Below, in pieces: positions 21,424-29,481 of a stretch of 64,000 nt of DNA (the first letter of the stretch is position 1; every line of letters begins with the position of its first letter). The stretch spans positions 37,524 through 101,523 of IMG/VR virus record IMGVR_UViG_3300021420_000019, one strand, 5' to 3'. Origin of the DNA: a virus. Both the position numbers and the translations under genes were made by a program. The notes under the pieces were generated by a model. It saw only the letters and a list, made by a program, of their open reading frames with translations. It made no database searches and was not told the origin of the DNA.

Positions 21424-21849
21424 ATGAAGAAACTGTTACTCGCTCTCGTGTTAATTTTGGCTCTCGCGACACCAGCGCAGCCGAGGCACCACGCGAGCCA
21501 AGGTATCATCATCGAGATTCACGCGAGCACCACGTACGAGACCGGCAGGTTGAAGCGGTTATCAGATAAGCTCAACTTCGACGGACAGCATATGGTCCCT
21601 TGGTGGAGAATCGTAGTTCTGAACAAAGCCGATTGGACAGATGCTCTCATTAAGTATAACCTCGAAGGGCAAACTGATAGCGCGTTCACCGTCCTAGGTC
21701 AGAACGTGACATTCGTGAACGAAGACTATATCGGCTTTGCCGATGACGCTAGGTTAGAACACACGCTAGCCCACGAAAGTGCTCATTTGATTTGTTCATG
21801 CACTAGTGAAGATACCGCGAATAAGATCGCGAAGATTCTAGAGAAGTAA
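21424..21849 (+). CDS. Secreted HExxH putative metallopeptidase
   Basis: 141 aa. Signal peptide MKKLLLALVLILALATPAQ, mature part ~120 residues with TLAHESAHLICSC, a zinc-protease HESAH motif. Ile/Asn-rich beta segments precede it. Exported from the infected cell if the signal works. It starts just after tRNA-Gln and lies ahead of a secreted serine protease, so the two may form a small extracytoplasmic module. Confidence 0.65.
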   Translation: MKKLLLALVLILALATPAQPRHHASQGIIIEIHASTTYETGRLKRLSDKLNFDGQHMVPWWRIVVLNKADWTDALIKYNLEGQTDSAFTVLGQNVTFVNEDYIGFADDARLEHTLAHESAHLICSCTSEDTANKIAKILEK

Positions 21850-21926
21850 GCCGAGCAGAGGCTCCGAATTCGGAACGGTACGTTCTCGTTAGATGCTCTG
21901 TAAAGGATACGAGATCAGGTACTACA

Positions 21927-22682
21927 GTGAGAAAGTTTCTCGCATTGGCTCTATCGTTGGTCCTACTTATCTCCGGATCAGCCGTACTCATTACGGGCGC
22001 ACCAAGATCGTTTGAACCCCAGGCTCGCGCAGCCACGGGCGCTATCTTCGTTGATGCTGACCGTAGATTCGAATGTTCCGGAACTGAAATAGCTCACACG
22101 AAAGACGGTGACGGAATATTTTTGACGGCTCGTCATTGCGTTGCTTCTGTCGAAACAAACAAGATCACTCGGCGCATGCAACTGTCCTTTTCAGACAACA
22201 TGGGCGGACCTTACTACGATGCCGTACCGATTGCGATTTCAACCAGTGATGATCTAGCTCTTCTGCTTGTTAGAAATGGTGCGAGCATTCCAGAGGTGAA
22301 GATCAAGGACGAGCGTAGGCTACGCGGCGGTGATCCGATCTTTAACGTTAGCTACCCTCTCGGAGCAGGTAAGTTAATTTTTCATGGGGAATATTTAGCT
22401 CCCAGGTTCCCGATGTTTCCTGGCATACTTGCGGATTACCCCATGTGGCAGTTCGCGATGCCAGCAAATATTACGTGGGCTCACGGGTCCAGTGGTAGTG
22501 GGGTCTTCAGTAGCGGGCAGCGTGCTTTGATCGCGGTCTGTGTCGGAACGTTTTCTGAGGGCAGTTTCAACGTGGCAATCCCCGCAGATAGAGTACTTGA
22601 CTTTCTTGCGGATTTATCGGATAATACAGTTGAACGGTTTGCTTTGCAAAACCCTGAGAAGGAAGAAGTAGAAGTCTTTTAA
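21927..22682 (+). CDS. Secreted trypsin-like serine protease
   Basis: 251 aa with a GTG start. N-terminal signal (FLALALSLVLLISGSAVL). Catalytic triad motifs in order: TARHCV (His), DDLALLLV (Asp) and HGSSGSGVFS (Ser), all present. The length suits a single protease domain without PDZ. Exported proteases are unusual in phages; possible roles are attack on envelope proteins, superinfection exclusion or virion maturation. No regulation visible beyond its proximity to the tRNA array. Confidence 0.85.
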   Translation: MRKFLALALSLVLLISGSAVLITGAPRSFEPQARAATGAIFVDADRRFECSGTEIAHTKDGDGIFLTARHCVASVETNKITRRMQLSFSDNMGGPYYDAVPIAISTSDDLALLLVRNGASIPEVKIKDERRLRGGDPIFNVSYPLGAGKLIFHGEYLAPRFPMFPGILADYPMWQFAMPANITWAHGSSGSGVFSSGQRALIAVCVGTFSEGSFNVAIPADRVLDFLADLSDNTVERFALQNPEKEEVEVF

Positions 22683-22720
22683 TTTAATCAGATACGTTCC
22701 GCATAATTAACGGAACCAGG

Positions 22721-22764
22721 CTTGGGAGAGCCCCTACTCTCCCAGGCCGACTCTTAAGGGAGAG
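22721..22764 (+). promoter_or_regulatory. Kissing-loop leader 4
   Basis: Hairpin 1 (10 bp, 22721-22730/22737-22746) with loop CCCCTA. Hairpin 2 CTCT/AGAG with loop TAAGGG (22755-22760) carrying the ribosome site. Loop-loop pairing is five of six. A third dyad GTTCCG/CGGAAC lies upstream (22696-22716). Confidence 0.65.
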
Positions 22765-22768
22765 ACAA

Positions 22769-23419
22769 ATGAAAGGACATCTTTACAGATATCCGCATCC
22801 GTATAGTTCAGATAAGTTTATTTACGCCGGGCAGGGCGAGAAACGCGATAATGAGCATCGCGGTGGCCGAACTAGTTTCGGTCGTAGATTCGAGAAACTA
22901 TTTCCCGGCATTGAATTGCCGAATCCGGTAAGAGAGACGATTGAAGTCCGAGATTATTTAGAGCTAAATGAACTAGAAATAATCTGGATGTTTCAATATC
23001 ATACTTGGCGTGGATATCCTGGCGGAATGAATTTAACTTTACCCGGGTCAATCGATTATAGGAGTATGGGTTTAATCGGCGGACGTGTTCAGGGCCCTAA
23101 GAACGTAGAATCGGGGGCGCTAGCAAAAATCCAAAGTGCAGGCGGGCGTGTTAGCGGTCGAATGAATTCTGAGTCCGGACGTATTCAAGAACTCGGTCAC
23201 ACGCAGGGTCGTAAGAATGTTGAAAGCGGGCAACTTGCCAGTATACAAAGTATGGCCGGTCGTGCCGGTGGGCGCATAGCTTTAGAAAGCGGACAATTTT
23301 CTGGAATCAGAAGCAGAGGTAATCATAGTCGTTGGCACATAGCCCGTGGTATTTCTAGACCGAGTGTTTGTTCGTTGTGTGCAGAAACAGAAAATTTAAC
23401 GAGAACTAGCTTAACGTAG
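22769..23419 (+). CDS. GIY-YIG-like homing endonuclease with repeat DNA-binding tail
   Basis: 216 aa. The N-terminus LYRYPHPYSSDKFIYAGQG resembles the GIY-YIG strands, followed by an EERR-type basic region and EIIWMFQYHTWRG. Residues ~105-185 carry NUMOD-like repeats (GGRVSGRMNSESG, AGRAGGRIALESG). The end has HSRWHI...CSLC, a zinc-like tail. Paralogue at 54573. Its 3' end overlaps tRNA-Pro by 20 bases. Confidence 0.75.
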   Translation: MKGHLYRYPHPYSSDKFIYAGQGEKRDNEHRGGRTSFGRRFEKLFPGIELPNPVRETIEVRDYLELNELEIIWMFQYHTWRGYPGGMNLTLPGSIDYRSMGLIGGRVQGPKNVESGALAKIQSAGGRVSGRMNSESGRIQELGHTQGRKNVESGQLASIQSMAGRAGGRIALESGQFSGIRSRGNHSRWHIARGISRPSVCSLCAETENLTRTSLT

Positions 23420-23473
23420 AGCACGTGCTTTGGAAGCACGGGGGTGAAGTTTCGAGCACTTCGTTCTCGACCA
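23400..23473 (+). tRNA. tRNA-Pro (TGG)
   Basis: Acceptor CGAGAAC/GTTCTCG, stem CGTGC/GCACG, loop TTTGGAA, CCA encoded. The first 20 bases are also the last codons and stop of the GIY-YIG-like gene. Confidence 0.92.
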
Positions 23474-23481
23474 GTTTAAAA

Positions 23482-23555
23482 CGGAAATTCTGATAATGGT
23501 AGTCTCTACGTTTCGGATACGTAGGGCGGACGTTCGATTCGTCCATTTCCGACCA
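23482..23555 (+). tRNA. tRNA-Pro (CGG)
   Basis: Acceptor CGGAAAT/ATTTCCG, loop TTCGGAT, T-arm GGACG/CGTCC, CCA encoded. Last tRNA of the array. Confidence 0.92.
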
Positions 23556-23564
23556 CATTAAAGT

Positions 23565-23601
23565 GAGCTTCCAGAAATGGGGGCTCTTGTATTTCTAGGA
23601 G
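23565..23601 (+). promoter_or_regulatory. Possible kissing-loop leader on a virion gene
   Basis: Hairpin GAGCTTCC/GGGGGCTC has loop AGAAAT (23573-23578). ATTTCT (23591-23596), its exact complement, lies immediately before AGGAG and the ATG at 23606. The second hairpin is weak and competes with the first. Confidence 0.45.
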
Positions 23602-23605
23602 TGTC

Positions 23606-25138
23606 ATGGCTACAGTAACTCAGCAGTTAGGCAGAGCAGCGGCGTATGATCTATTGGCGGCAGCGGGCATTACGAACACAGGTTCAAGTATTATTGCCGG
23701 GGGAAACGTAGGAAGCTTTCCCACAGCAACCTACACTCTTGATGGAATGATCTTTATTCCTCCCGCAGCATTAGATTCAGCAGACGCTCAGAACGCCCAG
23801 ATCGACAACAATGCCGCCTTCCTCTTCTTCCAAGCTCTGCCTCAGACAATGGCCCTCTCAACAGCCGACATCGGCGCGACCGGCATTCAACACAGCCCCG
23901 GTGCCCCCAATGGCACCTACTATCCTGGCGTATATGTTTCCCCAAGTTCAATTGCAATTTCTACTCCAGTCACTCTAGATGCGCAGGGCAATCCTAACGC
24001 GGTGTTCGTATTTTATTCTACGGGTTCAACTATCACTCAGGCTATAGCTGGCACAATTAACTTGGTCAACGGAGCAAAGGCCGCTAACGTAGTGTGGCTC
24101 GTGGGTAGCTCTTGGACTAGTATCGGCCCCGGCGCTTTGACACAGGGCAACATTATTGCGGCCACCTCTATCACTTTAGGTGGGGGAGTACTCAATGGTA
24201 GGGCACTCGCGGGAGCGGTAAACTCCAGCGGAGCGATCACGATAGCTGCGGCAGAAAGTATCACTGCTCCGGCCAGCGTCGGTACTCCAACTACAGCGGG
24301 CGGTCAAGCTCAAGCTTTGATCGCTACACAACCTGGGGTTTCGGTTCCCACGGCTTATCCTCAAGTTACAGGCCAAGGAATTATTCCTCCTCAAGATTTG
24401 GATATGCTTCAGATCATCGGAGAGGGCGGAGATATTTTAGTATCTGTAGATTATCTTGGAACAGTTCATAACGTTACAACTAGCCAGTCATCTACGTCTC
24501 CATTGACCTCAGTTGCGATCTCTTCGTTCCCAATTACCTCTGTCACATCAGCGGGAGTATACACCGGAACATTTCCTGCGGGCACGAATACAGTAGCCGG
24601 TCAGACTGCGGTCATCTCTGGCTTCACGAACGGCGGCAATAATGGAACGTTCACGATCACCGCATCTACAGCGACAACTATCACCGTGACCCCGAACACG
24701 CAAGTTAACGAGAGCGCTTCGGCTCAAGCGTTAATTACGGGCTTTAGTCAAAGTACCTATAACGGAACTATCACAAACGGCGCGGCCAGCGGGCTCGCCG
24801 GACGCTTTGTTTCGGTCACTGGCTTCACGAACTCGGGTAACAACATCTCTAACACCTTGGTTATCTCAAGCACCGCGACAACTATCGTGACATCTTACAC
24901 CGCGCAGGTCGCTGAGACACACGCGGCTACCGCCACTGTGTCTGCGTCGTTCACGCCGTCTAACGGCTGCCGATTGGGCCAGTATTTCACGAGGCTCCTA
25001 CCCGGTGCAACTATCGCTCAGTTATTTACCGACGCTTTTGCTAACCCCAGTCTCTTGGACATCGTCCATGTGTATGTACCGAATAGTGGGGCCATCGTCT
25101 ACATTTTGGATCACAACGGCGTGGCTAGTGGCAGCTAA
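23606..25138 (+). CDS. Virion/adhesin protein with ice-binding-like (DUF3494) domain and repeats
   Basis: 510 aa. Residues 1-~220 match the DUF3494 pattern: LGRAAAYDLLAAAGITNTG, LDAQGNPNAVFVF, NGAKAANVVWLVGSS, ITLGGGVLNGRALAG. These proteins form a beta-solenoid known from ice-binding and adhesin proteins. Residues ~300-445 hold two copies of a ~57-aa repeat (GFTN..GNN...STATT). The C-terminal ~60 aa are unrelated. Probably displayed on the virion as a fibre or decoration protein; ice or surface binding is a family inference. Confidence 0.8.
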   Translation: MATVTQQLGRAAAYDLLAAAGITNTGSSIIAGGNVGSFPTATYTLDGMIFIPPAALDSADAQNAQIDNNAAFLFFQALPQTMALSTADIGATGIQHSPGAPNGTYYPGVYVSPSSIAISTPVTLDAQGNPNAVFVFYSTGSTITQAIAGTINLVNGAKAANVVWLVGSSWTSIGPGALTQGNIIAATSITLGGGVLNGRALAGAVNSSGAITIAAAESITAPASVGTPTTAGGQAQALIATQPGVSVPTAYPQVTGQGIIPPQDLDMLQIIGEGGDILVSVDYLGTVHNVTTSQSSTSPLTSVAISSFPITSVTSAGVYTGTFPAGTNTVAGQTAVISGFTNGGNNGTFTITASTATTITVTPNTQVNESASAQALITGFSQSTYNGTITNGAASGLAGRFVSVTGFTNSGNNISNTLVISSTATTIVTSYTAQVAETHAATATVSASFTPSNGCRLGQYFTRLLPGATIAQLFTDAFANPSLLDIVHVYVPNSGAIVYILDHNGVASGS

Positions 25139-25173
25139 AGTTTTGTTTTAAAATCTACCAATAAGGAAATACA

Positions 25174-25341
25174 ATGACAATCGAAATTTTGCTAGCAAGG
25201 AAACAGGAACTACAAAATCAATTAAGCCAACTGATTGCGAATTCAAACGCGATCAACGGCGCGATTCAGAACTGCGACTGGGCAATCGAGCAGTTGAAAG
25301 CACCAGCCGCTCCCGCTACAACAGAACCAGCAGCTTCGTAA
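25174..25341 (+). CDS. Small coiled-coil protein (55 aa)
   Basis: MTIEILLARKQELQNQLSQL... a helical leading half followed by an Ala/Pro tail. AAGGAAAT precedes the ATG. Located between two fibre genes; possibly a chaperone or structural peptide. Family unknown. Confidence 0.6.
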   Translation: MTIEILLARKQELQNQLSQLIANSNAINGAIQNCDWAIEQLKAPAAPATTEPAAS

Positions 25342-25360
25342 GTAACGACTGAGGTACACC

Positions 25361-25456
25361 ATGTGGACTAGAACATGCCCGTGGTGTAAACGTCTCTTGG
25401 AGAAAGTAAATCCGTGGGATGTTGTGAGATGTGTTTGCGGATTTATTTGGAGATAG
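25361..25456 (+). CDS. Zinc-ribbon micro-protein (31 aa)
   Basis: MWTRTCPWCKRLLEKVNPWD... with CPWC and a later CVC, four cysteines suited to one zinc. GAGGTACACC before the ATG. Its tail contains the ribosome site for the next gene. Function unknown. Confidence 0.5.
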   Translation: MWTRTCPWCKRLLEKVNPWDVVRCVCGFIWR

Positions 25457-25457
25457 C

Positions 25458-26612
25458 GTGACTCAGAATCAAGATCAGTACAACTCATCCGGAAATATAA
25501 CTGCTGCGGGAACTGGTTGTACTCTGGTCAACACTTCAAGCTCGGTCGTTCTACCTCTAATTAACGCTCCATCTATTAGTTCTGTTGTTGTAACAGTATC
25601 GGGAACCTTCTCCGGAACCTTAAATTTCGCGGCTACGAACGCCGGACTTCCTTTCTCTAATCCCCTATCGATGACTCCAGTCGGCGGAGGAGCTGCGGTT
25701 ACCAGTGCCACCGCTCCCGGCGCATGGACCGCTCAGGTGGCGGGATTAACTGTAATCGGGGTTTACGGGTCTCCGTTTGCTTCCGGTGACGCGCTAGTCA
25801 CGATCACATCATCAACAGCGGTGATATCTGGCGGCGGTGGCGGAACTATATCCGGAACTATTGCCACGAATCAAGTGGCGGTTGGCTCCGGGGCGAACAC
25901 AATTGCCGGGAGTAGCAATTTTACGTTCGTTAACAGCAATCAGACGTTGAATATAGGTAACAGCGCTAACCCCACCATTACGATGGGCCCTACGGCAGCC
26001 GCAGGAAGCCCGGGGACTACGCTAACCGCAGGGTTATTTAATGCTAATATTGTTTTAAGTAGCATTGTAGGTGTCATCCTAGCTGTGGCCTCGGGCGAAA
26101 GTGTGATGGTCAACGGACCTAGTGGCACGGATAGTTGGTCTTATAGCGGCACGACGGGCTACACTTCTTGGAACGGCGGCACTAGCGGCTCTGCTGCAAT
26201 TGGCGTGGCTCTTGTAGCAGGAACCCCGAATCCGATGCTGCTGCCGACCACATCCCCCTCCTCCGTTACGCAGGTTTTGGGACTCAGTTCTATTACCGGC
26301 GGTCTTTCTCAGCTAGCGTGGGTTACGCCTAGCGGCGGCGTTTCGCTTATCGCCTCCGGCACAGCCGCAATGGGAACAACAGGAATTTCAACACTTACTT
26401 CTGGTACGGTAACGACGGTTCCTGCCGCCGGAGTAGCAACAACTGATTCAATTGAGTGGGCATTTAACGCCGCGCCTGGAGCAGGGTATTCAGCCGGAGT
26501 TTTTGTTTTGGCCTATGTAACCAGCGGGAATGTAAATTTCGTTCAAGTAAATCCGACTGCGGCAACTCAAACGCCTGCGGCAGCAACCATAAATTGGCGC
26601 GTGGTTCGTTAG
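25458..26612 (+). CDS. Tail fibre-like protein
   Basis: 384 aa from a GTG at 25458 preceded by GGAGATAGC. Gly/Ser/Thr/Val-rich beta-repeat sequence. The segment IATNQVAVGSGANTIAGSS is typical of fibre shafts, and a C-terminal ~60-aa head ends INWRVVR. The same head ends the 56453-57967 protein (LNWRVVR), so the two share a trimerising or host-contact domain. Receptor unknown. Confidence 0.65.
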   Translation: MTQNQDQYNSSGNITAAGTGCTLVNTSSSVVLPLINAPSISSVVVTVSGTFSGTLNFAATNAGLPFSNPLSMTPVGGGAAVTSATAPGAWTAQVAGLTVIGVYGSPFASGDALVTITSSTAVISGGGGGTISGTIATNQVAVGSGANTIAGSSNFTFVNSNQTLNIGNSANPTITMGPTAAAGSPGTTLTAGLFNANIVLSSIVGVILAVASGESVMVNGPSGTDSWSYSGTTGYTSWNGGTSGSAAIGVALVAGTPNPMLLPTTSPSSVTQVLGLSSITGGLSQLAWVTPSGGVSLIASGTAAMGTTGISTLTSGTVTTVPAAGVATTDSIEWAFNAAPGAGYSAGVFVLAYVTSGNVNFVQVNPTAATQTPAAATINWRVVR

Positions 26613-26621
26613 AGCTAAAAA

Positions 26622-26993
26622 ATGATAGCCACTTTAATCGCTTCAGCGGCATCCGCCATAATCTCAGCGGCGGTGACCCGACACTACTTTCCAAGAGTAG
26701 TCGAGAGAGTCGTAGAGAAGTTCGTTGATCGGGTTGTTGAAGTCCCCGTCGATAGAGTAGTTGAAAAGATAGTCGAGATCGAGAAGCCCCCGGTATTCGT
26801 TCCTGTCGATAGGCCTAGATTTTTAAGCGCGGAAGAGCGCAGAGAACTGATTGCATCGCAGGCGAACGATCCCGATATCATGGCCCAGGTGGCCGATAGT
26901 ATTCGAAGGCGAGACGAGTCATTTGGCGGGTACTTCCCCGACCCGGCGGCGCAAATCGATCCGAACTGGAACCCGAAAAGAAAGAAGATTTAA
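26622..26993 (+). CDS. Membrane-anchored Val/Glu repeat protein
   Basis: 123 aa. An N-terminal hydrophobic segment (LIASAASAIISAAV), then a short charged repeat (VERVVEKFVDRVVEVPVDRVVEK) probably forming an extended rod, then a soluble C-terminus. Located among fibre genes; no family recognised. Confidence 0.55.
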   Translation: MIATLIASAASAIISAAVTRHYFPRVVERVVEKFVDRVVEVPVDRVVEKIVEIEKPPVFVPVDRPRFLSAEERRELIASQANDPDIMAQVADSIRRRDESFGGYFPDPAAQIDPNWNPKRKKI

Positions 26994-27002
26994 GGAGTTT
27001 TG

Positions 27003-29480
27003 ATGGCGTTGGTTCGCGGCCCGTTAAATTCGAGTTCCCCCACGACCAGTGTTTTGACTGGCGGAGTTTACAACGCGGTACCTCCTGCGCCCGCCGATAC
27101 TCAGGAATGCGCCCTTCAACTTGATGCAAACGGGCGATTGTTGGTTTCAAGTACCGGAGGCGGCGGGGCTACTGTAGTCACCGGCACGTTATCCAACAAC
27201 ACAGCTCCCCCGGGCCCAAATAACGTCGGTGTATTACCAGCCGTTGCAAACGCGGCGGCCCCGACTTATATAGAGGGCAATCAGGTTCTGTTGTCTACGG
27301 ACCTGTCAGGAAATCTTAGGACTATCTCCGGAGCAGGTTCAACAACTGCCGTAACCGGAAACGTAACTGTCGTTCAACCAACCGGAACGAATCTTCATGT
27401 TGTAGTTGATTCAACAAGTGGTACTGCCGCTGAGAACTTGATCCAGGTCGCTGGTGTCACGTTAGGGGCTACCGCTGTAACCGCATACGGAACAGCGCCT
27501 GCTGCTGCCAACGTTCCTGGTGTAAACGCTTTTATCACTAACACGCCTGCGGTGACTTTGGCTAGCACGACGATCACAGGAAATGTGACAGTGGTTCAGC
27601 CCACCGGAACGAACCTTCACGTTGTTGTTGATTCAACCACAGGCACCGCTGCCGAGAACTTGATTCAAGTGGCCGGTGTTACCCTTGGCGCTACGGCTGT
27701 AACTGCCTACGGTACAGCACCGGCAGCCGCAAATGTGCCTGGTGTCAACGCGTTTATTACTAACACTGTTGCAACAACACTGGCTTCGACCACGATCACC
27801 GGCACCGTTGCTGTCACTCAGAGCACAACCCCTTGGGCCGATAACCTGACTCAAGTTGCAGGCGTGGCACTCGGAGCAACTGCGGTAACTGCGTTCGGAA
27901 CTGCCCCTGCCGCCGCAAATGTTCCTGGCGTTAACTCATCTATCTTTGCTGGTACGACCGGCATCACGGCGACAGGCACATCACTAAACGTGAACATCAC
28001 CTCTGGTTCATTGATCACCGCCGCGGTTACCGGCACAAAGTCAAATAACTCTGTCGTTCCAGGCGCAACGAACCTCGGCGTCCTACCGGGAATCGCTAAC
28101 GCAGTAACGCAGACATGGACAGAGGGCGATCAAGTCCTAGAGTCTATGGACCTGTCCGGCAGGCAGCGCGTGCGCGGTACGTTGACGCATAACAACGCCG
28201 CCCCATCCTCAGATTTGCTCGGAGTGATGAACGGGCTCGCTAATGCCGTAGCGCCAACATACACTGAAGGCGATCTAGTTCTTCAGTCCGTCGATTTGTC
28301 TGGAAATACCCGCGTTATCGGTACGAAAACGAATAACAATGCCGCGCCGACAACACAGGTCGGCGTCCTACCTGCTCTCGCTAACGCAGCGCCCCCCGCA
28401 TGGACTGAAGGAAATCAGGTACTCGAATCAGTCGATTTAACGGGTCGTCAACGTGTTCGAGGTACTCTTACAAATAATAATGCGGCTCCGGCGGCGGATC
28501 AGTTATCCGTTATACCGGCTCTTGCAAATGCTGTTGCGCCCGCATGGACCGAAGGCGATCAGGTTCTCCTTTCCGAAACACTGACAGGACAGCTACGCAC
28601 AACAGGCGGAGCTGTTACCCAGGGTTCTACAACCGCAGGGGAAATTGGTGGACTAATACAGGGAGCTGTTACAACCGCGAATCCCCTATATACAACTGGG
28701 CAAACCGATCCCCTTTCTTTAGATATTAACGGAAACTTACGGACACTTTTATATGATGTCCTCCAACTCCCCGGAGATAATTTCGGGAATCTAAGGTCAA
28801 TTTCTGATGCCGGAGGTAATTTTCAGGTAATTGGAACTAATCCATATCTTTGGAATGGCGGCGGATTTTGGAGGCAGAGAGATATACTCGGAGCCCCAGA
28901 TTCGGGCAGTGGAAACGGGGTTACCGCGATTGCGCCCGTTGTGTTCAATGGCACAACTTGGGATCGCGCACGTAGCGCAACCATCGGCAATGCTGTCGCC
29001 TCAACTGGACTTCCAGCAAACACTGCTTACGGCGAATATCTTTCCACAGCGCCTGCGCCTACAACGGGACAGTACTCTGCGCTTCAGACAGACTATAAGG
29101 GTAGTTTGTTTACGAAGCCGATTCGTCGAAGTGAGACGGTCGCGCAGGCGACTACAATCTCTCTTACAGCATCGGCGACTACTGTTTTAGCGGCGCAAGC
29201 CGCTGGAATCTTTACTGATATCAGCAATCTGATTATCACGGTAACGACTGCGGCTACCACTTCAATTCCGTTCACAGCGACTCTTTCTGACGGAACGGCC
29301 AGTTATATTTTTGATATGGAAACAGGGTCGCTTACGACGGGAACTCCTCCGCCTTTGATGCTTGCTTTTAATCCACCGATATCAGCAACAACAGCCGCGA
29401 CAGCCTGGACGATTGCACTTTCCGTCGCAACAGTCGTGGTTCACGTTACTGTGAACTCCGTGTTACAGAAGGCGAGCTAA
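27003..29480 (+). CDS. Long repetitive virion protein
   Basis: 825 aa. Residues ~115-310 contain two to three copies of a ~64-aa repeat (NVTVVQPTGTNLHVVVDS ... NLIQVAGVTLGATAVTAYG). Residues ~335-530 contain about five copies of a ~47-aa repeat (NNNAAP...LANAVAPTYTEGDQVLLS.DL.G). The C-terminal ~150 aa are unique. Low-complexity beta repeats suggest a tail fibre or neck appendage. AAGGAGTTTTG precedes the ATG. Exact role unknown. Confidence 0.65.
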   Translation: MALVRGPLNSSSPTTSVLTGGVYNAVPPAPADTQECALQLDANGRLLVSSTGGGGATVVTGTLSNNTAPPGPNNVGVLPAVANAAAPTYIEGNQVLLSTDLSGNLRTISGAGSTTAVTGNVTVVQPTGTNLHVVVDSTSGTAAENLIQVAGVTLGATAVTAYGTAPAAANVPGVNAFITNTPAVTLASTTITGNVTVVQPTGTNLHVVVDSTTGTAAENLIQVAGVTLGATAVTAYGTAPAAANVPGVNAFITNTVATTLASTTITGTVAVTQSTTPWADNLTQVAGVALGATAVTAFGTAPAAANVPGVNSSIFAGTTGITATGTSLNVNITSGSLITAAVTGTKSNNSVVPGATNLGVLPGIANAVTQTWTEGDQVLESMDLSGRQRVRGTLTHNNAAPSSDLLGVMNGLANAVAPTYTEGDLVLQSVDLSGNTRVIGTKTNNNAAPTTQVGVLPALANAAPPAWTEGNQVLESVDLTGRQRVRGTLTNNNAAPAADQLSVIPALANAVAPAWTEGDQVLLSETLTGQLRTTGGAVTQGSTTAGEIGGLIQGAVTTANPLYTTGQTDPLSLDINGNLRTLLYDVLQLPGDNFGNLRSISDAGGNFQVIGTNPYLWNGGGFWRQRDILGAPDSGSGNGVTAIAPVVFNGTTWDRARSATIGNAVASTGLPANTAYGEYLSTAPAPTTGQYSALQTDYKGSLFTKPIRRSETVAQATTISLTASATTVLAAQAAGIFTDISNLIITVTTAATTSIPFTATLSDGTASYIFDMETGSLTTGTPPPLMLAFNPPISATTAATAWTIALSVATVVVHVTVNSVLQKAS

Positions 29481-29481
29481 T

